NCBI RefSeq assembly: GCF_035688975.1
Contig: NZ_DASSMH010000002.1
Location: 1-20,261 of the forward strand
DNA from: CALMNV01 sp035688975
GTDB lineage: Bacteria > Actinomycetota > Actinomycetes > Actinomycetales > Dermatophilaceae
Length of the DNA stretch: 20,261 bases
Direction of reading: 5' to 3'
Part shown: positions 1 through 7,157 of the stretch, piece after piece
Numbering within the stretch: the first letter of the stretch is position 1
Layout: every line of letters starts with the position of its first letter
Notes under the pieces: generated by a model
Databases searched by the model: none
Told to the model about the DNA's origin: nothing
What the model saw: the letters and a program-made list of their open reading frames with translations, nothing else
Position numbers and translations under genes: made by a program

Positions 1-381
1 ACCGGTGCGCTCGGCGGAGCGGGTGTCACGTTGTCAGGCGATGTCCTCTCGCCGCAGACGGTGCGCCGGCTGGCGTGTGACGCGGCGGTCATCCCGATGG
101 TGCTCGGTGGCAAGAGCCAACCGTTGGATGTGGGGCGGGAATGGCGGCTGGTGACCAAGGGGCTGCGGGTGGCGTTGTGGCAGCGGGACCGGGGGTGCAC
201 CTTCCCGGGGTGCACCGTCCCGGCGCAGTGGGCCGACGCGCACCACGGGCGGCACTGGTGCCGTGGGGGGAAGACCTCGCTGCTGAACACGTGCCTGCTC
301 TGCCCTCGGCACCACACCTATGTCCATGCCCACGACCTGGTCCCGACCATCACCGCCACCACCGTGACCTGGCACCTGTAG
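1..381 (+). CDS. DUF222/13E12-type HNH endonuclease, C-terminal part (5' partial)
   Basis: The reading frame is open from base 1, so the gene starts outside the window and only about 126 C-terminal residues are visible. They form the HNH nuclease module of the actinobacterial DUF222 (13E12 repeat) family. Visible are a CX4C pair (codons at 196 and 211), the ADAHHGRHW segment with the catalytic histidines, an LLN asparagine, and a second CX2C pair (292 and 301) followed by PRHH. Together these make the usual zinc-stabilised beta-beta-alpha-metal fold, a DNA-nicking or DNA-cutting domain. Family members are typically 350-500 aa and present in many copies per genome, and their biological role is not established. 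Three palindromic direct repeats follow the stop codon, which may be related to the gene. The domain call is firm. Whether the full gene is intact cannot be judged from this window. Confidence 0.9.
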   Translation, partial: TGALGGAGVTLSGDVLSPQTVRRLACDAAVIPMVLGGKSQPLDVGREWRLVTKGLRVALWQRDRGCTFPGCTVPAQWADAHHGRHWCRGGKTSLLNTCLLCPRHHTYVHAHDLVPTITATTVTWHL

Positions 382-462
382 CCACCGCGCCCCGCACCCC
401 CCGCCGGCCACCGCCCGCAGGGGGTAAGCGAGCGCGCCCGGGGGCGGGCGAGCGCGCCCCCG

Positions 463-612
463 GGGGGTGAACGGAAGTGGCCACTCGAGGTGGTGAGCGT
501 GAGCGGGGGCGGGCGCGACCGTGCGCGCCCCGGGGGTGAACGGAAGTGGCCACTCGAGGTGCGAGCGGGGCGAGCGCGCCCCCGGGGGTGAACGGAAGTG
601 GCCACTCGAGGT
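463..612. repeat. Three direct copies of a 29-bp repeat with a palindromic core
   Basis: Identical 29-bp copies lie at 463-491, 532-560 and 584-612 (start-to-start distances 69 and 52 bp). Each holds the perfect 10-bp palindrome AGTGGCCACT (476-485, 545-554, 597-606) followed by CGAGGT. Each copy is also preceded by a GC-only stretch ending in a GCGCGCCCC-like run, so the duplicated unit is longer than 29 bp but diverged. The rest of the 382-699 gap is G-rich sequence with no credible gene. The spacers differ in length and composition, so this is not a CRISPR array. A REP-like element or a site linked to the neighbouring HNH gene is possible. Confidence 0.85.
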
Positions 613-699
613 GGGGAGCGGGGGGCGGGCCGTGCGCGCCGGGGGTGGGTGCACATTGGGGAGGGCCCACGTCCCCGGCAGTGAAGGATCACGTCCACC

Positions 700-1647
700 T
701 CAGGTGGGCGGGTTCGCCACGGCGCCCGGGGACCGCCCGTGGCCAGCACGGGAGGGGCGCGGCGGCGCGACCTGTTCGCCGTACCGCGCGACGCAGAAGT
801 CGGCCAGCCTGCGTGCGAGCGCCTCGATCGTGGCCCTGCCGTGGTGGTTCGGCTCCCAGGCGGCATACAGCCGGATGCTGATCGGGCCGCTGGGGCCGTC
901 GATGGCGAGAGGACGCAGTCCGAAGCGGGGGTCATCCGACACCACCGCGACGCCCCGGCCGGACGCGGCGACGGCCTGCGCCACCTCGGCCGTGCCGAAC
1001 TCGTGCACCCTCGCGTAGGCGAGCGCAGCGGCGGCCGCTGCGTGGTCGAGGGCGCGTCGAGGGTGGAACTCGCGTGACTGCACGAGCAGCGTCTCGCTCA
1101 CCAGCTCCTCGATGGAGACGGCCGCCTTCCCGGACCACGGGTGTCCCGCCGGCACGTAGGCCCACACCGGCAGTTCGGCGAGGGGGATTCCCGCGATCGG
1201 GCTGGCCGGGGGGGTCGTGCCGATGGCGAGGTCGGCGCCGCGGCCCAGGGTGGCGTAGACGGAGGTCGGCACCTCCTCCCACACCGCGGGCATGGGGTCG
1301 TCAGAGGTCAGAGTCGCCAGGAAGGGGGCGACCACATCGGTGAGGGTCGTGCCCGGGGCGGCGATGGTGATCTGCTCGAGCCGTCCCGCGGCGATGGCTC
1401 GGGCGGCCGCCCGAGCCGCCTCCGCCTGCGACAGCAGCCGCTCCGCGATGGGCAGGAATTCCTCGCCGGCGGCGCTGAGGCGCAGCCGTCCCTCCCTGCG
1501 CGCGAAGAGGTCGACCCCGAGCTGTCGCTCCAGCTGACGGACCTGACGCGAGAGGGCGGGTTGGGTCAGGTGCAGCTCTGCCGCGGCGGCCGTGACCGTC
1601 CCGGCGTGCGCGATGGTCACGAAGTAGCGAAGAAGCCGCAGGTCCAC
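700..1647 (-). CDS. LysR-family transcriptional regulator, probable regulator of gabTD
   Basis: This 315-aa protein has the standard LysR layout. The N-terminal winged helix-turn-helix covers residues 1-60 (VDLRLLRYF, then AELHLTQPALSRQVRQLE, the recognition helix region). A periplasmic-binding-protein-like effector domain follows from about residue 90 to 300. I chose the GTG at 1647 because it gives the family's usual MDLRxLRYF beginning and has AGGAGG 11 nt upstream. In-frame ATGs at 1692 and 1884 would add non-homologous sequence and lack a good ribosome site. It is transcribed divergently from gabT with a 130-bp shared control region, the classic arrangement for a LysR protein that controls its neighbour. 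The effector is unknown; GABA or succinate semialdehyde would fit the context. Confidence 0.93.
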   Translation of the reverse strand: MDLRLLRYFVTIAHAGTVTAAAAELHLTQPALSRQVRQLERQLGVDLFARREGRLRLSAAGEEFLPIAERLLSQAEAARAAARAIAAGRLEQITIAAPGTTLTDVVAPFLATLTSDDPMPAVWEEVPTSVYATLGRGADLAIGTTPPASPIAGIPLAELPVWAYVPAGHPWSGKAAVSIEELVSETLLVQSREFHPRRALDHAAAAAALAYARVHEFGTAEVAQAVAASGRGVAVVSDDPRFGLRPLAIDGPSGPISIRLYAAWEPNHHGRATIEALARRLADFCVARYGEQVAPPRPSRAGHGRSPGAVANPPT

Positions 1648-1777
1648 GACAGGCCATGCCTCCTGGGCATCGGATACGTGTGAAACAGGCATTGGACAGC
1701 ATGGCAGAGCCGTCGCCATCCTGAGGCAGGAAGCGGGAGTCGAGGCACGGCATACCCGCTGGTGAAAGGAACGGTCG
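1648..1777. promoter_or_regulatory. Divergent lysR-gabT control region with a candidate LysR operator
   Basis: This 130-bp region separates the divergent regulator and gabT. It contains ATGGC-N9-GCCAT at 1701-1719, an interrupted dyad of the general size LysR proteins bind, though not a perfect T-N11-A box. A weak TTGGAC -35-like element lies at 1692-1697 with no convincing -10 partner. GAAAGGA at 1764-1770 is a ribosome binding site 7 nt before the gabT ATG. One copy of the CGGCATAC octamer sits at 1748-1755. The operator assignment is inference. Confidence 0.4.
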
Positions 1778-3130
1778 ATGACCCCGATAACGCAACGCCG
1801 CGAGCTGCGCACCGAGCTGCCCGGACCCCGGTCGCGCGCCCTCCAGGCGCGCAAGGAAGCCGCCGTCTCGGCGGGAGTGAGCACCGGTCTGCCGGTCTAC
1901 ATCGACCGGGCCGGCGGCGGCATCCTCGTCGACGTCGACGGCAACCACCTCATCGACTTCGGGTCCGGCATCGCCGTCACGACCGTGGGCGCGTCGGCGC
2001 CGCGCGTCGTCGAGGCCGTGCAGGGGCAGGTCGAGCGGTTCACGCACACGTGCTTCATGGTGACGCCCTACGAGGAGTACCTCGAGGTGTGCGAGAAGCT
2101 CGCCGCCCTGACCCCCGGCTCGCACGAGAAGCGTTCGGCCCTCTTCAACTCCGGCGCCGAGGCGGTCGAGAACGCCGTCAAGATCGCCCGGGCCTACACC
2201 GGCCGCTCCACCATCGTCGCCTTCGACCACGCCTACCACGGGCGGACCAACCTGACGATGGCCCTCACAGCCAAGAACCTGCCCTACAAGCAGGGGTTCG
2301 GGCCCTTCGCCGGGGAGGTCCACCGGGCGCCGATGGCCTACCCCTTCCGGTGGCCCGGGGACCGCGAGCACGTGGCCGAGGAGGCCTTCGCCGCGTTCGC
2401 GGCCCAGGTCCACACCCAGGTGGGGGAGCAGAACGTCGCGGCAGTCATCGTCGAGCCCATCCAGGGCGAGGGCGGCTTCATCGTGCCCCCCGCGGGGTGG
2501 CTGGAGCGCATCGCCCGGTGGTGCCAGGAGCACGGAGCCCTGTTCATCGCGGACGAGATCCAGACCGGCTTCTGTCGGACCGGTGACTGGTTCGCATGCG
2601 ACGCCGAGGGCGTCGTGCCCGACCTCATCACGACCGCCAAGGGCATTGCGGGCGGTATGCCGCTCGCCGCGGTCACCGGGCGCGCCGAGGTGATGGACGC
2701 CGTCCATCCCGGCGGGCTGGGCGGCACCTACGGCGGCAACCCCGTCGCGTGCGCGGCGGCGCTGGGCGCCATCGCGACGATGGAGGAGGAGGACCTGTGC
2801 GGCCGCGCTCGGCAGATCGGCGACGTGCTCCGCAGCCGCCTCGAGCAGCTGGCCGACAAGGTCGGCGTCATCGGTGAGATCCGCGGGCGTGGGGCCATGG
2901 TGGCCGTCGAGGTCGTCGTGGGGAGCGGGGACCGCAGCCCGGACGCGGCGCTCACCGCCGCCGTCAGCGCGCACTGCCACCGCGAGGGTCTCGTCACCCT
3001 CACCGCCGGCACCTTCGGCAACGTGCTGCGGTTCCTGCCGCCGCTGACGATCTCGGACGAGCTGCTCCACGAGGGTCTCGACATCCTCGAGGACGCCTTC
3101 CTCACCGTGCTCGACGGGGGCGATCGATGA
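1778..3130 (+). CDS. gabT: 4-aminobutyrate aminotransferase (class III PLP transaminase)
   Basis: This 450-aa cytosolic enzyme transfers the amino group of 4-aminobutyrate to 2-oxoglutarate, giving succinate semialdehyde and glutamate. The sequence is a full-length class III aminotransferase. FNSGAEAVENAVKIAR is the phosphate-binding loop, followed by FDHAYHGRTNLTMALT, VEPIQGEGGF, and IADEIQTGFCRTG with the cofactor aspartate. The Schiff-base lysine lies in TTAKGIAGGMP (K288), followed by GGTYGGNPVACAAALG. These match GabT better than the ornithine or acetylornithine branches. The length is normal for GabT. The ATG has GAAAGGA 7 nt upstream. The stop overlaps the next start as ATGA (3127-3130), so gabT and gabD are almost certainly one translationally coupled operon. 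Related omega-amino acids such as 5-aminovalerate could also be substrates. Confidence 0.95.
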   Translation: MTPITQRRELRTELPGPRSRALQARKEAAVSAGVSTGLPVYIDRAGGGILVDVDGNHLIDFGSGIAVTTVGASAPRVVEAVQGQVERFTHTCFMVTPYEEYLEVCEKLAALTPGSHEKRSALFNSGAEAVENAVKIARAYTGRSTIVAFDHAYHGRTNLTMALTAKNLPYKQGFGPFAGEVHRAPMAYPFRWPGDREHVAEEAFAAFAAQVHTQVGEQNVAAVIVEPIQGEGGFIVPPAGWLERIARWCQEHGALFIADEIQTGFCRTGDWFACDAEGVVPDLITTAKGIAGGMPLAAVTGRAEVMDAVHPGGLGGTYGGNPVACAAALGAIATMEEEDLCGRARQIGDVLRSRLEQLADKVGVIGEIRGRGAMVAVEVVVGSGDRSPDAALTAAVSAHCHREGLVTLTAGTFGNVLRFLPPLTISDELLHEGLDILEDAFLTVLDGGDR

Positions 3131-4593
3131 GCCTCGGCGCCGACGAGCGGACGACCGTCGCCTCGGTGCCCACCGGCCTGCTCATCGATGGCACGTGGCG
3201 GTCGTCGGCCGACGGCGCCGTGGTGCCCGTCGAGGACCCCGCGACGGGCGCCACCCTGACGAGGGTCGCCGACGCCACGGTGGCCGACGGCCAGGACGCG
3301 CTCGCCGCGGCCCACGAGGCCCAGGCGTCGTGGGCTGCCGTCGCGCCCCGGCAGCGCGCCGACCTGCTGCGCGCGGCATACGAGCTGGTCACCGAGCGGG
3401 CGGAACACTTCGCGACCCTCATGACCCTCGAGATGGGCAAGCCGCTCGCCGAGTCGCGCGGAGAGGTCGCCTACGGCGCGGAGTTCCTCCGGTGGTTCTC
3501 GGAGGAGGCGGTGCGCGTCTCGGGCCGGTGGGCGACAGCGCCGAACGGTGCGACCCGGCTCCTCACCGTGCGCCAACCGGTCGGCCCGACGCTCATGGTC
3601 ACTCCGTGGAACTTCCCGCTGGCGATGGGCACCCGCAAGATCGGCCCCGCGGTCGCCGCCGGGTGCACCATGGTCGTCAAGCCGGCCACCCAGACTCCAC
3701 TGACGATGCTGGCGCTGGCGGACGTGTTCCGCGAGGTCGGCCTGCCCGGCGGCGTCCTCAACGTCATCACGACGACGCGGACGGCCGAGGTCATCGAGCC
3801 GCTCGTCCGTGACCCGCGCACCCGCAAGTTGACCTTCACCGGCTCGACCCCGGTGGGCCGGGTGCTCGTGGAGCAGTCGGCGCAGCAGCTGCTCCGGGTG
3901 TCGATGGAGCTGGGTGGCAACGCGCCCTTCGTCGTCTTCGAGGACGCGGACCTCGACGCGGCCGTCGACGGTGCCCTGCAGGCCAAGATGCGCAACATGG
4001 GGGAGGCGTGCACGGCCGCGAACCGGTTCCTCGTGCACGAGTCGGTGGCAGGGGAGTTCACCCGGAGGCTGGCGGAACGCATGTCGGCGCTCGTGGTCGG
4101 TCGCGGGACCGAGCCCGGCGTCGAGGTGGGTCCGCTCATCGACGCCAAGGCCCTGGCCAAGGTCGGCGCGCTCGTCGACGACGCCGTCGCCAGGGGGGCG
4201 CGGCTGCTGTGCGGCGGCAAGCCGGTCGGCGAGCAGGGCTACTTCTTCGCGCCCACCGTGCTGACCGACGTTCCTCTCCACGCGGCGCTGACGCGCGAGG
4301 AGATCTTCGGGCCGGTTGCGCCGGTGTCGACGTTCGCGACAGAGTCGGAGGCCGTGGCCCGGGCCAACGACACCGAGTACGGCCTGGTCGCCTACGTCTT
4401 CACGCGTGACCTCTCGCGTGCTCTGCGGGTCAGCGAGGCGCTTGAGTTCGGGATGGTGGGCGTCAACCAAGGCATCGTCTCCAACCCTGCGGCGCCCTTC
4501 GGGGGCGTCAAGGCGTCCGGTTTCGGCCGCGAGGGGGGACCGGAGGGGATCGAGGAGTACCTCGAGACGAAGTACGTGGGACTCTCGCTCTGA
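3127..4593 (+). CDS. gabD: Succinate-semialdehyde dehydrogenase, NAD(P)+-dependent
   Basis: This 488-aa aldehyde dehydrogenase oxidises succinate semialdehyde to succinate, completing GABA breakdown into the TCA cycle. It shows the ALDH signature in order: VTPWNFPLAMGTRKIGPA, the cofactor lysine in MVVKPATQTP, FTGSTPVGR of the nucleotide-binding fold, the general base in SMELGGNAP (E261), the nucleophile in GEACTAANR (C295, 34 residues later as usual), EEIFGPVAP, and the C-terminal PFGGVKASGFGREGG. The length matches bacterial GabD. The start overlaps the gabT stop by 4 nt, and a hairpin 4 nt beyond the stop closes the operon. The gabT context makes this function much likelier than a generic ALDH. 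NADP versus NAD preference is not decided here. Confidence 0.94.
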   Translation: MSLGADERTTVASVPTGLLIDGTWRSSADGAVVPVEDPATGATLTRVADATVADGQDALAAAHEAQASWAAVAPRQRADLLRAAYELVTERAEHFATLMTLEMGKPLAESRGEVAYGAEFLRWFSEEAVRVSGRWATAPNGATRLLTVRQPVGPTLMVTPWNFPLAMGTRKIGPAVAAGCTMVVKPATQTPLTMLALADVFREVGLPGGVLNVITTTRTAEVIEPLVRDPRTRKLTFTGSTPVGRVLVEQSAQQLLRVSMELGGNAPFVVFEDADLDAAVDGALQAKMRNMGEACTAANRFLVHESVAGEFTRRLAERMSALVVGRGTEPGVEVGPLIDAKALAKVGALVDDAVARGARLLCGGKPVGEQGYFFAPTVLTDVPLHAALTREEIFGPVAPVSTFATESEAVARANDTEYGLVAYVFTRDLSRALRVSEALEFGMVGVNQGIVSNPAAPFGGVKASGFGREGGPEGIEEYLETKYVGLSL

Positions 4594-4596
4594 CTG

Positions 4597-4645
4597 TGCC
4601 CGGGGCAGGTATGCCGCGCCCCGCGGCGCAGATCAGCCCCGGGCA
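4597..4645 (+). terminator. Compound hairpin terminator after gabD
   Basis: The arms TGCCCGGGGC (4597-4606) and GCCCCGGGCA (4636-4645) are perfect 10-bp complements. Inside the loop is a second hairpin, GCCGCG/CGCGGC (4613-4618 and 4622-4627), with a 3-base turn. It starts 4 bases after the gabD stop. There is no T-run, as is common in very GC-rich actinomycetes. The loop also carries one GTATGCCG octamer (4609-4616). Confidence 0.7.
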
Positions 4646-4679
4646 GGCGGGCTCCACCGGGGCGTCGCCCGTGCGCCGC

Positions 4680-4875
4680 GATCCCGTCCACGGCGCCGGC
4701 ACGACGTCGAGGCGCTGGGCCAGCGCGTAGGCGACCGCCTCGTCGTTGACCCGCCACCCGCGGAAGTCCGGCCACGCCTCTTCGGCGCTGCGCTCCACGG
4801 GTGCACGCTCGCCCACGTCATGTCGACGATTGCGGTGCCGAGCACCGCCATGACCAGGCTCACCCGGCCCATCCT
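4680..4875 (-). pseudogene. Decayed C-terminal fragment of a probable membrane protein, frameshifted
   Basis: On the minus strand two adjacent frames carry protein-like sequence that joins end to end. One frame reads LVMAVLGTAIVDMTWASVHPW, interrupted near 4785-4795. The next frame continues EEAWPDFRGWRVNDEAVAY, then ALAQRLDVVPAPWTG. The first part resembles the end of a transmembrane segment. The second, with its FRGWRVN core, reads like a conserved cytoplasmic tail. No start codon or upstream homologous sequence is visible, and one frameshift separates the halves, so this appears to be a remnant of about 65-70 codons. The plus-strand frames here have no coding character. I do not know the parent family with certainty; a comparison with intact actinobacterial homologues would settle it. 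Confidence 0.4.
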
Positions 4876-4925
4876 CCGCGACGGTCTCCGGCACGGCAGG
4901 GTCTGGCCGCAGGTCTTGGGGATCG

Positions 4926-4956
4926 CTTGACCGTCTCTTGACCGACGATCTCGTAT
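4926..4956 (+). promoter_or_regulatory. Promoter-like region with an 11-nt-period direct repeat upstream of the Asp-box gene
   Basis: CTTGACCG occurs twice, at 4926-4933 and 4937-4944, exactly 11 nt apart. The first TTGACC (4927-4932) can serve as a -35 box for TCGTAT (4951-4956) with an 18-bp spacer. An 11-nt direct-repeat period is typical of OmpR/PhoB-type regulators such as the actinobacterial PHO box, but the repeat here differs from the GTTCACC consensus. The start codon of the secreted Asp-box gene lies about 110 nt further on. Confidence 0.35.
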
Positions 4957-5066
4957 CCTCGGCCGCACCTGGGTCGTTGGACAGGTCGGTGGTGGGTTCG
5001 CCGAAGGCAGCCGGACATGTCACGACGACCACCGTCGTCGTGTCCCCTACGCGAGGAGTCGACCAG

Positions 5067-7157
5067 ATGTCCCTCTCACCACGGCTTGGTCGAGTGCGGA
5101 GCCACCGTGGGATGCTCCCTGCCCTCGTGGCCATGAGCGCCCTGGCGCTGGGGCCCATCGGCCCGGCCGTTGCAGCCACCCCGACCAGCGGCTCGGTCAC
5201 CGACACCTCCCGATCCGTGCAGTGGACTGCTGGGCCATTCGTGACCCCGAACGTCACGGGGACCGCCGGTGACGTGGTGTGCGGGCCTGGCCTGTGCGAC
5301 GACTTCCGGCTCCACGTCACCACCCCGGCGGGCTACGGCAGCAGCCACCAGCTGACCGTCAAGGTCGCGTGGCCGCAGGCGGCGGCCGACTTCGACGTCT
5401 ACCTCCTCGACGCCTCGGGTGCGGTCGTGGCGTCCGCCGCGTCCAGCTCCGATCCCGAGGTCATGGTCGTCCCGCCGACCAGCGGTGACTACACGGTCCG
5501 CGTGGTGCCCTTCGCACCGCTCGGCCAGTCGATCACCGGCACCGCCACGCTCACGGACGTGCCGCCGAACCCGGCGCCGAGCACCGCAACCCCGCCGACC
5601 TACAGCCAGTACGGTGCCCCCGAGACCTTCCGGCGTGCCCACGACGCCGGCGAGCCGTCCATCGGCAGCAGCCACAGGACCGGCGCGACCTTCTACCAGG
5701 CGCTCTACGAGACCTACCGGGCGACGTGGGACGACAGCGTCTCGCCCGCGAAGGTGACGTGGAGCAACGCCTCTGCCACCGCCGCCAACGGCTGCGCCAC
5801 CGGCGGCACGACCTCCCTCGACCCCATCGGCTTCACTGACCCCACGACGGGCCGCGTCTTCGAGAGCCAGCTGGCGGGCAAGACCTCCCTGATGTGCTAC
5901 TCGGACGACGACGGCAAGACGTGGGCTCCGAGCCAGGGCGGGGGCCTCAACTCCGGGGTCGACCACCAGACCGTCGGGGGCGGCCCCTACCCCGCAGGGG
6001 TCGGACCGCTGCCGACAAGCGCCTACCCCCACGCGGTCTACTACTGCAGCCAGGACATCGCCGACGCCAGCTGCGCCGCGAGCCGCGACGGCGGAGTCAC
6101 GTTCGGACCGGCCGTGCCGATGTACTCGCTGCTCGACTGCGGTGGCCTGCACGGCCACGTCAAGGTGGCTCCGGACGGCACGGTCTACGTGCCCAACAAG
6201 GGCTGCGGCGGCAACCAGGCCGTGGCCGTGTCCGAGGACGGCGGCACGACCTGGGCGCTCCGCAAGCACCCGGCCAGCACGGCCGGCGACTCGGACCCGA
6301 GCGTCGGGATCGGCGCCAACGGCACCGTCTACCTGGGCTACCAGGCGGCCGACGGCACGGCCCGGGTCGCGGTCAGCCGCGACAAGGGCAGGACCTGGAC
6401 CGACGACCAGAACGTCGGCGCGGCCCTCGGCGTCGCCAACGTCGTCTTCCCCGCCGTCGTGGCGGGCGACGACGACCGCGCCTCCTTCGCCTTCCTCGGC
6501 ACGACGACGCCCGGCAACTACCAGGACGCCACGAACTTCAGGGGCGAGTGGCACCTCTACGTCGCGACCACCTACGACGGCGGGAAGTCGTGGGTGACCG
6601 TCGACACCACGCCGAGCGACCCCGTGCAGCGCGGGTCGATCTGCACGGGCGGGACGACGTGTGGCAACGACCGCAACCTGCTCGACTTCATGGACGCCAC
6701 GGTCGACAAGGCCGGCCGCGTCGAGGTCGGCTACGCCGACGGCTGCACGGGGGCCTGCGCGCAGCCCGGAGGCGCGCAGAACTTCGACGCCTACGCGACC
6801 ATCGCGCGTCAGCAGACCGGCAACACCCTGTATGCCGCCTTCGACCGGCTGCCCAACCTGACGCCCACGACGTTGACCGCCACCAAGGTCAAGGGTTCCT
6901 TCGTGGTCGCCTCGACGCTCGCCAACACCGGCACTGCCGTGGCGAAGGCCGCGACCCTGCGGCTGCTCGTCGACGGCGTCGCGGTCGCGACCTCGGCGCC
7001 GTCCGACCTCGCGCCGGGCGGCTCCAGGACCGTGACGTTCCCGGCGGTCAAGCTCGACACCGGGCGGCATACGGTGCTCGTCGTCGCCGACCCGGCCAAC
7101 ACGGTCCGCGAGTCGAACGAGTCGGACAACAAGCGCAGCATCGTCGTCGTCCGGTGA
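5067..7157 (+). CDS. Secreted Asp-box (BNR/sialidase-like) protein with PPC-like and CARDB-like domains
   Basis: This 696-aa exported protein starts at the ATG at 5067, which has GAGGAG 8 nt upstream and gives a clean signal peptide (basic MSLSPRLGRVRSHRG, hydrophobic core, AVAAT cleavage region near residue 37). Residues of roughly 75-170 form a beta-sandwich resembling the bacterial pre-peptidase C-terminal (PPC) domain (DFDVYLLDASG, SGDYTVRVVP). A six-bladed-propeller-like region follows with Asp boxes SDDDGKTW (279), SRDGGVTF (339), SEDGGTTW (389), SRDKGRTW (437) and YDGGKSW (503). The last 100 residues (LPNLTPTTLTATKVKG to NESDNKRSIVVVR) fit a CARDB-type adhesion domain. Asp boxes are structural, so glycosidase activity cannot be assumed. 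An upstream in-frame TTG at 4938 is rejected because it would bury the signal peptide. The gene overlaps the following lipoprotein gene as GTGA. Confidence 0.88.
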   Translation: MSLSPRLGRVRSHRGMLPALVAMSALALGPIGPAVAATPTSGSVTDTSRSVQWTAGPFVTPNVTGTAGDVVCGPGLCDDFRLHVTTPAGYGSSHQLTVKVAWPQAAADFDVYLLDASGAVVASAASSSDPEVMVVPPTSGDYTVRVVPFAPLGQSITGTATLTDVPPNPAPSTATPPTYSQYGAPETFRRAHDAGEPSIGSSHRTGATFYQALYETYRATWDDSVSPAKVTWSNASATAANGCATGGTTSLDPIGFTDPTTGRVFESQLAGKTSLMCYSDDDGKTWAPSQGGGLNSGVDHQTVGGGPYPAGVGPLPTSAYPHAVYYCSQDIADASCAASRDGGVTFGPAVPMYSLLDCGGLHGHVKVAPDGTVYVPNKGCGGNQAVAVSEDGGTTWALRKHPASTAGDSDPSVGIGANGTVYLGYQAADGTARVAVSRDKGRTWTDDQNVGAALGVANVVFPAVVAGDDDRASFAFLGTTTPGNYQDATNFRGEWHLYVATTYDGGKSWVTVDTTPSDPVQRGSICTGGTTCGNDRNLLDFMDATVDKAGRVEVGYADGCTGACAQPGGAQNFDAYATIARQQTGNTLYAAFDRLPNLTPTTLTATKVKGSFVVASTLANTGTAVAKAATLRLLVDGVAVATSAPSDLAPGGSRTVTFPAVKLDTGRHTVLVVADPANTVRESNESDNKRSIVVVR

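Noticed and set aside
463..612. CRISPR array
   Set aside because: There are only three repeats with unequal spacings of 69 and 52 bp, repeat-like GC-only spacers, and no cas genes.
1648..1884. Longer N-terminus for the LysR regulator (starts at 1692 or 1884)
   Set aside because: The added residues precede the canonical LysR beginning, overlap the gabT region and have no good ribosome site. AGGAGG supports 1647.
1301..4470. Very long minus-strand open frames (589 and 580 codons) opposite gabT and gabD
   Set aside because: They lie antisense to strongly conserved enzymes and arise from the GC-rich third positions. Their translations are Arg/Gly/His/Val-rich with no domain signal.
4938..5066. 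TTG start at 4938 for the Asp-box gene
   Set aside because: It would put 43 residues before the signal peptide and overlap the promoter-like sequence. The ATG at 5067 has a good GAGGAG.
5076..7070. 664-codon minus-strand open frame opposite the Asp-box gene
   Set aside because: It is a shadow of a gene with a signal peptide and five Asp boxes. Its own translation is low-complexity Gly/Arg/Val.
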